Shown: piece by piece, positions 18,568 to 26,944 of the stretch | How the letters are laid out: the number at the start of each line of letters is the position of its first letter | Numbering within the stretch: the first letter of the stretch is position 1 | From: Sphingobium jiangsuense | GTDB taxonomy: Bacteria > Pseudomonadota > Alphaproteobacteria > Sphingomonadales > Sphingomonadaceae | Assembly (NCBI RefSeq): GCF_014196495.1 | Contig: NZ_JACIDT010000003.1 | Location: forward strand, 62,001 to 126,000 | Reading direction: 5' to 3' | Length of the DNA: 64,000 nt | Notes under the pieces: generated by a model | What the model was told of the DNA's origin: nothing | Database searches by the model: none | Seen by the model: only the letters and a program-made list of their open reading frames with translations | Translations under genes and position numbers: made by a program

Positions 18568-18695
18568 ATCACTGGCCATATATCATCGCCGCCTATGGGC
18601 TGACGGCGCTCGGCACGCTTGGGCTGAGCGTGGCGAGCTGGCGCGCGATGCGCAAGGCGGAAGCCCTCGCCGACGCGCTGCGGCGCGAGCGGTAA
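18564..18695 (+). CDS. ccmD: Heme exporter protein CcmD (small)
   Basis: A 43-residue reading frame starts with GTG overlapping the ccmC stop (GTGA). It encodes MNHWPYIIAAYGLTALGTLG followed by a basic SWRAMRKAEALADALRRER tail. A single membrane helix with an aromatic N-terminus and a charged cytoplasmic tail is the CcmD pattern, and the position between ccmC and ccmE is the expected one. CcmD helps release holo-CcmE from CcmABC. Confidence 0.9.
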   Translation: MNHWPYIIAAYGLTALGTLGLSVASWRAMRKAEALADALRRER

Positions 18696-18712
18696 GGCAG
18701 GCGAGACACCCC

Positions 18713-19162
18713 ATGGCCATGAAAAAGAAGCATCAGCGGCTGGTCCTCGCCCTCATCGCGCTGGTCGCGGTGATCGGTGCGGGGCTGCTCGCCGCCTCGG
18801 CGCTGAAGGACGAGGCGGCCTATTTCTATACGCCCGAAGACGCGAAGGTGAAGGGCGTGGAGCCGGGCAAGGCGATCCGGCTGGGCGGCATGGTCGTCGG
18901 CGGCAGCCTGAAGAAGCAGGCCGATGGCGTCACCATCGCCTTCGACGTGACCGACGGCAAGGCGGTCGTCCCCGCCCGCTTCACCGGCATCGCGCCGGAC
19001 CTGTTCCGCGAAGGATCGGGCGTGGTCGCCGAAGGGTCGTTCGACCGCAACGGCACCTTCATCGCCACCAACCTGCTCGCCAAGCATGACGAACGCTATA
19101 TGCCGCGCGAGCTGGAGGGCATGACCTACAACGCGACCAGCCACGAGATGAAGGCGCAATGA
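18713..19162 (+). CDS. ccmE: Periplasmic heme chaperone CcmE
   Basis: CcmE binds heme covalently and hands it to the CcmF lyase. The 149-residue protein has a short basic N-terminus and one membrane anchor (LVLALIALVAVIGAGLLAAS), then a beta-barrel domain (RLGGMVVGGSL...FTGIAPDLFREGSG). The heme-attachment His is in LLAKHDERYMP, followed by the conserved Tyr. The start MAMKKKHQR at 18713 places the Lys-rich stretch before the anchor. A longer frame upstream overlaps ccmC and ccmD and is not used. Confidence 0.97.
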   Translation: MAMKKKHQRLVLALIALVAVIGAGLLAASALKDEAAYFYTPEDAKVKGVEPGKAIRLGGMVVGGSLKKQADGVTIAFDVTDGKAVVPARFTGIAPDLFREGSGVVAEGSFDRNGTFIATNLLAKHDERYMPRELEGMTYNATSHEMKAQ

Positions 19163-21108
19163 TCGCGGAGCTGGGTCTGGCCGCGCTGTGGATGGCGGCG
19201 GCGCTTGCGGCGCTGCAACTGCTGTTCTCCGTACTGGGTCTGGCGCAGGGCAAGGCGGAGCTGCTGTCCGGCGTGCGCCCGGTCGCGATCGCGCAGGGTG
19301 TGCTGGTGCTGCTCGCCTTCCTCTGCCTCGTCGCGCTGTTCTGGCGCTCCGACATGTCGGTCGCGCTGGTGGCGCTCAACAGCCACAGCGCCAAGCCGTG
19401 GCTCTACAAGTTCGCGGGCGCCTGGGGCAATCATGAAGGCTCGATGCTGCTCTGGGTGACGGTGATGGGCGCGGCGGGCGCGGCGGTGGCGCTGTTCGAG
19501 CGGGCGCTGCGGCGCGATACCCATATGGCGACGCTGGGCGCGCAGGCGGCGATCAGCCTCGGCTTCTATGCGTTCCTGCTCTTCTCCTCCAACCCGTTCG
19601 CGCGGCTCGACCCCGCGCCGCGCGACGGGCAGGGCCTCAATCCGCTGTTGCAGGATCCCGGCCTCGCCTTCCATCCGCCGACGCTCTATTTCGGCTATGT
19701 CGGCCTGTCGGTCGCCTTCTCCTTCGCGGTCGGCGCGCTGGTGACGCGCCGGGTCGACGCGCTGTTCGCCCGCGCGATGCGGCCCTGGGTGCTGGCGGCA
19801 TGGGTGCTGCTGACCATCGGCATCACGGCGGGCAGCTATTGGGCTTATTATGAGCTGGGCTGGGGCGGCTGGTGGTTCTGGGATCCGGTCGAGAACGCCT
19901 CGCTGATGCCGTGGCTCGCCGCCACCGCGCTGCTGCACAGCGTCACCGTGCTGGCGACGCGCGACGCGCTGCGGGCATGGACGGTGATGCTGGCGGTGGT
20001 CGCCTTCTCCATGTCGATGGTCGGCACCTTCCTCGTGCGCTCCGGCATCCTCACCAGCGTCCATGCGTTCGCCGTCGACCCGGAGCGGGGCAGCTTCATC
20101 CTCGCGCTGCTGGCGATCTATATCGGCGGCGCGCTGGCGCTGTTCGCGCTGCGCGTCGGCACGGTGCGCGAGGGCGCGCAGTTCGAACTGGTGAGCCGCG
20201 AGGCGCTGCTCGTCGTCAACAACCTGCTGCTGACCGTCATCCTCGGCGTGGTGCTGATCGGCACGCTCTATCCGCTGATGACCGAGGCGTTCGGGCACAA
20301 GGTGTCGGTCGGCCCGCCCTATTTCGACCGCATCGCCGGGCCGCTGGCGCTGGCGCTGATGCTGGCGATGGTGGCCGGGCCGCTCACCCGCTGGCGGCGC
20401 GACAGGGCCGGCGTGGTCGGCGGGCGGCTGATCTGGCCGCTGCTCGCGATGCTGGGCGCGGGCGCGGTGCTGGGCGTGCTGGCGCACGGGCGGCTGAGCC
20501 TGCTCTCCTTCTTCGGCCTCGTCATCGCCGTCGGCGTGGCACTGGGCAGCGTCATTCCCCTGTTCAAGCGCAACCTGCGCCGCACGCCGCTGTTCGTCTA
20601 CGGCATGGTGATCGCGCATCTGGGCTGCGCCGTTTCGATCGCGGGCATGGCGTCGGACAGCGCCTTCACCACCGAGAAGCTGATCGCGATGGCGCCGGGC
20701 GACCGGGTGGAAAGCGCCGGATGGACGCTGCATTTCGACCGCGTCGCGCCGCTCGCTGGGGATAACTGGATCGCGATGCAGGCGGATGTCTCCGTCAGCC
20801 GGGGCGGGGCGAAGGCGGTGCTGCATCCGCAAAGCCGCTTCTTCACCAGCCCGCCGACCACGACCACCGAATCGGCGATCCTGACGCGCTGGAACGGGCA
20901 GCTTTACGTCGTGCTGGGTGAGCAGCTGGAGGACGGCCGCTGGCAGATGCGCATCTGGTGGAAGCCGTTCGTCACACTGATCTGGCTGGGCGGGCTGATG
21001 ATCGCGCTGGGCGGCGTGCTGACGCTGATCGGGCGGGAACGGCGCGGCTGGATGCTGCGGCTGCGCAAGGGCTCTGCCGCGCGGGGGACCGGGGAGGAAT
21101 GGGCATGA
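19159..21108 (+). CDS. ccmF: Heme lyase CcmF
   Basis: CcmF is the large polytopic membrane protein that ligates heme to apocytochrome c. The 649-residue product carries WGGWWFWDPVENASLMPWL (the WWD motif) near residue 235 and conserved histidines in WGNHEGSM, LAFHPPTLYFGYVG and LLHSVTVL. At least 13 hydrophobic segments are visible, with a periplasmic domain between the last two. Its ATG overlaps the ccmE stop (ATGA) and its stop overlaps the ccmG start, so translation is coupled along the operon. Confidence 0.97.
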   Translation: MIAELGLAALWMAAALAALQLLFSVLGLAQGKAELLSGVRPVAIAQGVLVLLAFLCLVALFWRSDMSVALVALNSHSAKPWLYKFAGAWGNHEGSMLLWVTVMGAAGAAVALFERALRRDTHMATLGAQAAISLGFYAFLLFSSNPFARLDPAPRDGQGLNPLLQDPGLAFHPPTLYFGYVGLSVAFSFAVGALVTRRVDALFARAMRPWVLAAWVLLTIGITAGSYWAYYELGWGGWWFWDPVENASLMPWLAATALLHSVTVLATRDALRAWTVMLAVVAFSMSMVGTFLVRSGILTSVHAFAVDPERGSFILALLAIYIGGALALFALRVGTVREGAQFELVSREALLVVNNLLLTVILGVVLIGTLYPLMTEAFGHKVSVGPPYFDRIAGPLALALMLAMVAGPLTRWRRDRAGVVGGRLIWPLLAMLGAGAVLGVLAHGRLSLLSFFGLVIAVGVALGSVIPLFKRNLRRTPLFVYGMVIAHLGCAVSIAGMASDSAFTTEKLIAMAPGDRVESAGWTLHFDRVAPLAGDNWIAMQADVSVSRGGAKAVLHPQSRFFTSPPTTTTESAILTRWNGQLYVVLGEQLEDGRWQMRIWWKPFVTLIWLGGLMIALGGVLTLIGRERRGWMLRLRKGSAARGTGEEWA

Positions 21109-21632
21109 AACGCTGGCTGCTCTGGTTGCCTCTCGTGCTGTTCGCGGCGCTGGCGCTGATGTTCATCGGCCGCCTGCGCCAGCCCGATGACGGCTTGATC
21201 GTCTCGAAGATGGTCGGCAAGCCGCTGCCCGAATTCACGCTGCCGCAGGCCGCGAGCGACCGCCCGCCGCTCGCCAGCAGCGAATTCGCCAGGGGCAGGC
21301 CGCGCCTGCTCAACATCTTCGCCAGCTGGTGCGTGCCCTGCGCCGCCGAGGCGCCGCAGCTGGAGGCGCTTGCCGCGGCGGGTGTGCCGATCGACGGTAT
21401 CGCGATCCGCGACGCGCGCGAGGATGTCGACGCGTTCCTCAAGCGCTGGGGCAATCCCTATCGCCATATCGGCCTCGACGCGCGGTCGCAGGTGCAGATC
21501 GCGCTCGGCTCTTCGGGCGTGCCGGAAACCTTCCTGATCGACGGGCAGGGGCGCATCCTCCACCAGCATATCGGCGATATCCGCGCCGACGACGTGCCGG
21601 GCCTGATCGCGAAATGGAAGGCCGCGCAATGA
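21105..21632 (+). CDS. ccmG: Thiol:disulfide interchange protein CcmG/DsbE
   Basis: A membrane-anchored periplasmic thioredoxin of 175 residues that reduces the apocytochrome CXXCH cysteines. One N-terminal helix (LLWLPLVLFAALALMF) precedes the thioredoxin fold. The active site is WCVPC in FASWCVPCAAEAPQ near residue 77. The cis-proline loop is SSGVPETFLID, and the E/Q-rich GIAIRD strand is typical of DsbE. The ATG overlaps the ccmF stop by four bases. Confidence 0.95.
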   Translation: MKRWLLWLPLVLFAALALMFIGRLRQPDDGLIVSKMVGKPLPEFTLPQAASDRPPLASSEFARGRPRLLNIFASWCVPCAAEAPQLEALAAAGVPIDGIAIRDAREDVDAFLKRWGNPYRHIGLDARSQVQIALGSSGVPETFLIDGQGRILHQHIGDIRADDVPGLIAKWKAAQ

Positions 21633-22096
21633 GGGCGCTACTGCTCCTGCTCGCCGCCTTGCTCGCCCAGCCCGCGCTGGCCCAGAGCGCGTTGGCCCAG
21701 AGCGCGCTGCCGCCCGCGCCCTATGCCTATCGCCAGCTCGACGACCCGGCGCAGGAGAAGCAGGCGCACGACCTGATGGTCACGATCCGCTGCCTCACCT
21801 GCCAGAGCCAGTCGATCGCCGACAGCGACGCCAGCATGGCGGGCGACCTGCGCTCCGAAATCCGCGAGCGCATCGCGCGCGGGGAAAAGCCGGAACATAT
21901 CCGCCGCTGGCTGATCGAGCGCTATGGCGACTGGATCAGCTATGAGCCGACCTCCGACCCGATCCTCTGGCCGCTCTGGGGCGTGCCGCTGCTGATGCTG
22001 ATCGGCGGCGCGGCGCTGGCCGCGACGCGCATAAGGCGGCGCGGGCGGCGGAACGGGCGCAGGGGCCGGAACGGAAAAGAGGGGGCCGGGCAATGA
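21629..22096 (+). CDS. ccmH: Cytochrome c maturation protein CcmH (CycL type)
   Basis: A 155-residue periplasmic thiol oxidoreductase subunit of the heme-ligation complex. A signal peptide is followed by the three-helix domain with IRCLTCQSQSIADS (the L-R-C-x-x-C motif) near residue 55 and ERYGDWISYEP. A C-terminal membrane helix (LWGVPLLMLIGGAALAATRI) ends in a basic tail. The region after the signal peptide contains a 15-bp tandem duplication (AQSAL-AQSAL), possibly a recent slippage event. The start overlaps the ccmG stop (ATGA). Confidence 0.95.
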   Translation: MRALLLLLAALLAQPALAQSALAQSALPPAPYAYRQLDDPAQEKQAHDLMVTIRCLTCQSQSIADSDASMAGDLRSEIRERIARGEKPEHIRRWLIERYGDWISYEPTSDPILWPLWGVPLLMLIGGAALAATRIRRRGRRNGRRGRNGKEGAGQ

Positions 22097-22731
22097 GCTG
22101 GGCGTTCATCGCGCTGCTGCTGATCCTCGTAGTGGCCGGACTGGTGCTGCTGGCCCGCCTGCCGCGCGGCCTGTGGGGGCTGGTCGGCGCCGCGCTGCTC
22201 TTCGGTCTGGCGGGCTATGCGTGGCAGGGCCGCCCCGGCCTCAGGGGCGAGCCGCGCAACGCCGCCTCCACCGCCCCGCGCTTCGACGAGGATCTGGCGA
22301 AGCTGCGCAACAGCTTCGGCGGCGCCTATGGACCGACCGGCCAGTGGCTGACCCTTTCCGACGGCCTTGCGCGGCAGGGCAAGACGAAGGAAGCCGCCAA
22401 TGTGCTGGGCGCGGCCCTCAAATCCACGCCGGACGACGCGACCTTGTGGGTCGGCATGGGCAATGCGCTGCTGACCCATGGCGACGGCCTGCTCTCGCCC
22501 GCCGCCGACTATAGCTACAGGCAGGCGATGCGGGTCGCGCCCCAGGCATCGACCGGGCCGTTCTTCTACGGGCTGGCGCTGGCGTCCTCCGGCCAGTTCA
22601 CGGCGGCGCGCAAGGTCTGGGCGGACCTGCTCGCCCGCATGCCGGAAAAGGCGCCGCTCCACGCCCAGCTGCGGCAGGACATTGCCCGGCTCGACCAGCT
22701 GATCGAACGGCAGGCGACGCTCGGTCAATGA
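22093..22731 (+). CDS. ccmI: TPR protein of cytochrome c maturation, CcmI/CycH-like
   Basis: A 212-residue protein with two N-terminal membrane helices (LLLILVVAGLVLLA and WGLVGAALLFGLAGYAW) and then periplasmic helical repeats: ALKSTPDDATLWVGMGNALL, YSYRQAMRVAPQASTGPFFY and AARKVWADLLARMPEKAPLH fit TPRs. CcmI proteins hold the apocytochrome for CcmFH. It is shorter than the Rhodobacter-type CcmI (over 400 residues), so the symbol rests mainly on operon position. It ends the ccm operon. Confidence 0.85.
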   Translation: MSWAFIALLLILVVAGLVLLARLPRGLWGLVGAALLFGLAGYAWQGRPGLRGEPRNAASTAPRFDEDLAKLRNSFGGAYGPTGQWLTLSDGLARQGKTKEAANVLGAALKSTPDDATLWVGMGNALLTHGDGLLSPAADYSYRQAMRVAPQASTGPFFYGLALASSGQFTAARKVWADLLARMPEKAPLHAQLRQDIARLDQLIERQATLGQ

Positions 22732-22815
22732 CGACCTGGGCCGTGTTGCGCCGCATCAGGGGCTGTGCTAACCGGCGTCGATTGGTCGCCCGTTAGGAAG
22801 CGAAGACATTTGCCC

Positions 22816-24762
22816 ATGGCTGATGACACAAGCAGAACGGGGGACGGCGACTTATCCGCATCCTCGGCCGCGCAGGCCCCGGCCGGCCACGCGCATCACG
22901 GGCAGAAGGACAAGCTTCTCAAGCTGGTGGCGGGCGCCATCGGCATCGTGTTCGGCGATATCGGCACCAGCCCGCTCTACGCCTTTCGCGAAACCTTCGC
23001 CGGCCATCATCCGCTGACGCTGGACCGGCTGCACATATTGGGCGTCATCAGCCTGATGTTCTGGTCGATGATGCTGGTGGTGACGCTGAAATATGTCGCC
23101 ATCATCATGCGGGCCGACAACAAGGGAGAGGGCGGCAGCCTCGCGCTGCTCGCGCTGATCAACAGCCAGAGCGACGGCAAGAAATGGACCTCCGGCATCG
23201 TCCTGCTCGGCGTGTTCGCGACCTCGCTCTTCTACGGCGATTCGATGATCACCCCGGCGGTGTCGGTGCTGTCGGCGGTGGAGGGCCTCGCCGTCTACAA
23301 TCCGGGGTTCCAGCCGATCATCCTGCCCGCGGCGGTGGCGCTGCTCGTCGGGCTGTTCAGCATCCAGCGCGGCGGCACCAGCAAGGTCGGCGCGCTGTTC
23401 GGGCCGATCATGCTGACCTATTTCTTCACCATCGCGACGCTGGGCCTGCTCAGCATCGTCAAGACGCCCGACATATTGTTCGCGCTCAATCCCTATTGGG
23501 CGGTGCGCTTCTTCATCGACACGCCGCTGGCGGCCTTTCTGGCGCTGGGCTCCGTCGTGCTGGCGGTGACGGGGGCGGAGGCGCTCTATGCCGATATGGG
23601 GCATTTCGGCCGCAACCCGATCCGCGTGTCGTGGCTGTGCTTCGTGCTGCCCGCGCTGATGCTCAACTATATGGGGCAGGGCGCGCTGCTGGAGCGGGAA
23701 GGCTATGCGGCGCTGGAAAGCCCGTTCTACAACCTCGCGCCCAACTGGTTCCAGCTGCCGCTGATCGGCCTTGCGACGGCGGCGGCGGTCATCGCCAGCC
23801 AGGCGGTGATCACCGGCGCCTTCTCGGTGACGCAGCAGGCGATCCAGCTCGGCTTCATGCCGCGCCTGCGGATCGCGCACACCAGCGCGTCGACGGTTGG
23901 GCAGATCTATATCCCGCTGGTCAACTGGGGCCTGCTGGTCGCGGTGATCCTGCTGGTGCTGAGCTTCCGCACCTCGTCCAACCTGACGGCGGCCTACGGC
24001 ATCGCGGTGACCGGCGCGATGTTCATCGACAATGTGCTGTTGACGGTCGTGCTGCTGCGCCTGTGGAAATGGCATTGGGCGGGCGCGGTGGCGTTCCTCA
24101 GCGTCTTCTACATCATCGACGGCGCCTATTTCGCGGCCAACCTGACCAAGGTGCCCGATGGCGGCTGGGTGCCGCTGTTCATCGGCTTCGTCATCTTCAC
24201 GCTGCTGACCACCTGGTCGCGCGGGCGCAAGCTGATGGTCGAGCGACTGCGCGAATCGGCGATGCCGATCCCGATCTTCGTCGCCAGCGCCGCCAACAGC
24301 GCGGTGCGCGTGCCGGGGACGGCGGTGTTCATGACCTCCACCGCCGACGGCGTGCCGCATGCGCTGCTCCACAATTTGAAGCACAACAAGGTGCTGCATG
24401 AGCGGGTGGTGCTGCTGACCGTGAAGATTTCCGACGTGCCGGTGGTGCCCGACGAGGAGCGCTACAAGCTGGAGGATCTGGGGCGCGGCTTCTTCCGCCT
24501 GCGGCTTGACTATGGCTTCATGCAGGAGCCGGACGTGCCCGCCGCGCTCAAGCGTGTCCACGATTGCGGGCAGAGCTTCAAGATGATGGACACCAGCTTC
24601 TTCCTCGCGCGCCAGACGTTGCTGCCCTCGTCCCACCCCGGCATGGCGGTGTGGCGCGAGAAGATATTCGCGTGGATGCTGCGCAACGCGGAAAGCGCGA
24701 TGGAATTCTTCCGCCTGCCGACGAACCGCGTGGTGGAGTTGGGCAGTCAGGTCGAGATATAG
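22816..24762 (+). CDS. kup: Low-affinity potassium transport system protein Kup
   Basis: A 648-residue KUP/HAK/KT-family potassium:proton symporter in the inner membrane. The diagnostic [19 protein letters not shown] occurs near residue 45. About 12 membrane helices follow, with [20 protein letters not shown] (here [19 protein letters not shown]) and [17 protein letters not shown]-terminal cytoplasmic domain of about 190 residues completes the protein. The N-terminus carries a His-containing low-complexity leader ([11 protein letters not shown]). The ATG at 22816 is used; a TTG at 22810 has a better-spaced AGGAAG (9 bases) and could add two residues. Its stop codon overlaps the inverted-repeat element at 24762. 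Confidence 0.96.
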   Translation: MADDTSRTGDGDLSASSAAQAPAGHAHHGQKDKLLKLVAGAIGIVFGDIGTSPLYAFRETFAGHHPLTLDRLHILGVISLMFWSMMLVVTLKYVAIIMRADNKGEGGSLALLALINSQSDGKKWTSGIVLLGVFATSLFYGDSMITPAVSVLSAVEGLAVYNPGFQPIILPAAVALLVGLFSIQRGGTSKVGALFGPIMLTYFFTIATLGLLSIVKTPDILFALNPYWAVRFFIDTPLAAFLALGSVVLAVTGAEALYADMGHFGRNPIRVSWLCFVLPALMLNYMGQGALLEREGYAALESPFYNLAPNWFQLPLIGLATAAAVIASQAVITGAFSVTQQAIQLGFMPRLRIAHTSASTVGQIYIPLVNWGLLVAVILLVLSFRTSSNLTAAYGIAVTGAMFIDNVLLTVVLLRLWKWHWAGAVAFLSVFYIIDGAYFAANLTKVPDGGWVPLFIGFVIFTLLTTWSRGRKLMVERLRESAMPIPIFVASAANSAVRVPGTAVFMTSTADGVPHALLHNLKHNKVLHERVVLLTVKISDVPVVPDEERYKLEDLGRGFFRLRLDYGFMQEPDVPAALKRVHDCGQSFKMMDTSFFLARQTLLPSSHPGMAVWREKIFAWMLRNAESAMEFFRLPTNRVVELGSQVEI

Positions 24763-24903
24763 GATCGGTCGATATTCAGCCCATGCGGGCCTACAAATCG
24801 CGCTTTTCTGTGCTTCGGTGCTCACGGACCTTCAAGTCCGCTGCGCTCCGATGCTCGAAAATCACGATTTTCGACTCCACCTGAACTGAATATCGACCGA
24901 TCC
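24762..24903. repeat. 142-bp element bounded by 18-bp perfect inverted repeats
   Basis: GGATCGGTCGATATTCAG at the left end is exactly complementary to CTGAATATCGACCGATCC at the right end. Inside are two further hairpins, CGGAC/GTCCG and TCGAAAATC/GATTTTCGA. The element lies between the convergent kup and CHAP genes and could act as a two-way terminator, or be a non-autonomous mobile or REP-type element. No target-site duplication is evident. The segment ATATTCAGCCC recurs in the hairpin at 48323. Confidence 0.75.
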
Positions 24904-24922
24904 CAGGCATTGCGAATGGTGG

Positions 24923-25654
24923 CTAGCGCAGCCGCGCCGATCGCTTCACGTCGGCGATGATATCCGCCAGCGAGCGTTCCGACCCGGCGGCATTTGCCAG
25001 ATCGAGGGTCAGCCGCGCCTTCTTCTTCACCGGCGGCGGGCTGTCGATGTCCGCCAGAGCCAGCACCAGCCGCGGCGATGCGGCGGCGGGCGGCGTCGCC
25101 TTTTCCACCGGCGCGGGAACCTTCACCGCATCCCAGCGAGCGGGGTCCACGCGGGCGAGCAGCGTGCTGCTGCCCAGTTCCGGCGACGGCGTGAAGGGAT
25201 GCAGCTTCGGCTTGTCGGGATAGATGAAGCCGAAGGTCGGGTTGCCCCGCGCGCCCATGCGATCCGACAGGCTGTGCCAGACGCGCACCTCGCTCCAGTC
25301 GCCCGCGTCGGACAGGTCGATGGCCAGCACATCCTCCTCGATCGCGCCGGGCGTCGACCAGTTGGCATGGCGGATCAGGATGCGGCGCTTGTCCAGCACC
25401 CGGCTCACCACGGCGACATGGCCCAACTGCATCGGACCGTTGGGGCGGAAGGCCAGCACCGCGCCCTTTTTCGGCGCATGGCCCCGGCGATAGCGGTTTT
25501 CCGCCTGATCCCACCAGGTCCAGGCGTCGCCATAGATTTCCACGCCGGAAACGATGCGGGCATAGGGCACGCACTGCAAAGTCGTCGCGCTCCAGCCGGG
25601 CGCGGAGAGTAGGCCGAGCAGCGCTGCCGCCGCCCAGCGGGTCATTCGGAACAT
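24923..25654 (-). CDS. CHAP-domain protein, secreted amidase or endopeptidase candidate
   Basis: A 243-residue exported protein. The signal peptide is WAAAALLGLLSAPGWSATT. The CHAP (NlpC/P60-like) domain follows directly: the catalytic Cys is in TLQCVPYAR near residue 28 and the His in GHVAVVSRVL near residue 80, with Asn in RHANWS as the likely third residue. CHAP enzymes cut peptidoglycan cross-bridges or stems. A Pro/Ala-rich tail of about 100 residues, ending in a basic SARLR, is unusual and might be a cell-wall or protein-binding linker. The start is the ATG at 25654 with GGGAT upstream. Confidence 0.85.
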   Translation of the reverse strand: MFRMTRWAAAALLGLLSAPGWSATTLQCVPYARIVSGVEIYGDAWTWWDQAENRYRRGHAPKKGAVLAFRPNGPMQLGHVAVVSRVLDKRRILIRHANWSTPGAIEEDVLAIDLSDAGDWSEVRVWHSLSDRMGARGNPTFGFIYPDKPKLHPFTPSPELGSSTLLARVDPARWDAVKVPAPVEKATPPAAASPRLVLALADIDSPPPVKKKARLTLDLANAAGSERSLADIIADVKRSARLR

Positions 25655-25778
25655 CGTGCGATCCCGCAAACAAGAATCGCCCCCCGCCGACGACCCTAGG
25701 GCCGGACCTTTAGAAAGCGGTTAAGCGCGCGGCGCGCACCTGTCCCTTATGGAGACAGTCGGAGCATATGATCCACCG

Positions 25779-26741
25779 TCAACCGCAGATCGCCGCCTTC
25801 GCCTCCCCATATTCCCGCATGAGGCGCGCGATCAGATCGGCGGCGGGCAACACCGCGTCGATCGCGCCGATGCCCTGGCCCGATCCCCAGATATCCCGCC
25901 ACGCCTTGGCCGCCTGATTGCCGCCGGACTGGAAATTCATCTTCGACGGGTCGCTCTCGGGCAAATTGTCGGGGTCGAGGCCCGCCGCCGCGATCGAGGC
26001 GCGCAGATAATTGCCGTGCACGCCGGTGAACAAATTGGTGTAGACGATATCGTCCGCCCGTCCCTCGGCTATGCCCTGCTTGTAGGCGGGCGCGGCGCGG
26101 CTTTCCGCGGTCGCGATGAAGGCGCTGCCGATATAGGCGAAGTCGGCGCCCATCGCCCGCGCCGCGAGGATCGAGCGGCCATGGGCGATGGCGCCCGACA
26201 GCGCCAGCGGCCCGTCGAACCAGCGGCGGATTTCCTGCACCAGCGCGAAGGGGGAGAGCGTGCCCGCATGACCGCCCGCGCCCGCCGCCACGGCGATGAG
26301 GCCGGTCGCGCCTTTCTCCACCGCCTTGCGCGCGAAGCGGTCGTGGATCACGTCATGCAGCGTGATGCCGCCCCAGCCGGCGACGGCGGCGTTCACATCC
26401 TCCCGCGCGCCCAGCGAGGTGATGACGATCGGCACCTTCCATTTGGCGCAGGTCGCCATGTCCTCTTCCAGCCGGGCGTTGGACCGGTGGACGATCTGGT
26501 TGACGGCGAAGGGCGCGGCCGGGCTGTCCGGGTTGGCGCGATCCCACGCGGCCAGTTCCTCGTCGATCTGGTGCAGCCATTCGTCGAGCTGGCTCTGCGG
26601 GCGGGCGTTGAGCGCGGGAAAGCTGCCGACGATCCCCGCCTTGCACTGGGCGATCACCAGCTCCGGCCCGGACACGAGGAACATCGGCGAGCCGATCGCG
26701 GGCAGGCGCAGCTGTTTCAGGCGGGTCAGCGGATCGGCCAT
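25779..26741 (-). CDS. Nitronate monooxygenase / 2-nitropropane dioxygenase family
   Basis: A 320-residue FMN-dependent TIM-barrel protein. The start LRLPAIGSPMFLVSGPELV is the typical first strand, AGAGGHAGTLSPFALVQEIR contains the conserved G-G-H motif, and GADFAYIGSAFIATAES carries the phosphate-binding segment. Members oxidise alkyl nitronates, but many are enoyl reductases or of unknown substrate. Length and order fit class II NMO. A palindrome sits 14-36 bp upstream of the start (26755-26777). Confidence 0.9.
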   Translation of the reverse strand: MADPLTRLKQLRLPAIGSPMFLVSGPELVIAQCKAGIVGSFPALNARPQSQLDEWLHQIDEELAAWDRANPDSPAAPFAVNQIVHRSNARLEEDMATCAKWKVPIVITSLGAREDVNAAVAGWGGITLHDVIHDRFARKAVEKGATGLIAVAAGAGGHAGTLSPFALVQEIRRWFDGPLALSGAIAHGRSILAARAMGADFAYIGSAFIATAESRAAPAYKQGIAEGRADDIVYTNLFTGVHGNYLRASIAAAGLDPDNLPESDPSKMNFQSGGNQAAKAWRDIWGSGQGIGAIDAVLPAADLIARLMREYGEAKAAICG

Positions 26742-26754
26742 GGGGTTCTTTCCT

Positions 26755-26777
26755 TATAGGTAGAGGGCTTACCTATA
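26755..26777 (-). promoter_or_regulatory. Inverted repeat upstream of the NMO-like gene
   Basis: TATAGGTA and TACCTATA are perfect 8-bp inverted repeats with a 7-base spacer, ending 13 bp before the start codon. Its spacing fits a dimeric-repressor operator or a leader hairpin that would occlude the ribosome site (AAGGAAAG lies just downstream). No regulator gene is adjacent. Confidence 0.4.
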
Positions 26778-26944
26778 GGGAAAGCATGTCCGGTGCGACG
26801 GTTCAAGCTCCGAATGGGCCATCGCCACGTCAGCGCGCGGTGGGCATCATATATATGGTGCATGCCATGTCCGGAATCGCGAAGGCCGGAGCCAACCTCT
26901 TCCGGTCAGCTCCGGCCCCTGCCGTTTCGGTCGATCCCGCCCGA

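Noticed and set aside
19126..20832. 568-codon minus-strand frame inside ccmF
   Set aside because: Antisense artefact with repeated Arg/His/Gln composition typical of reverse-read membrane-protein genes in GC-rich DNA.
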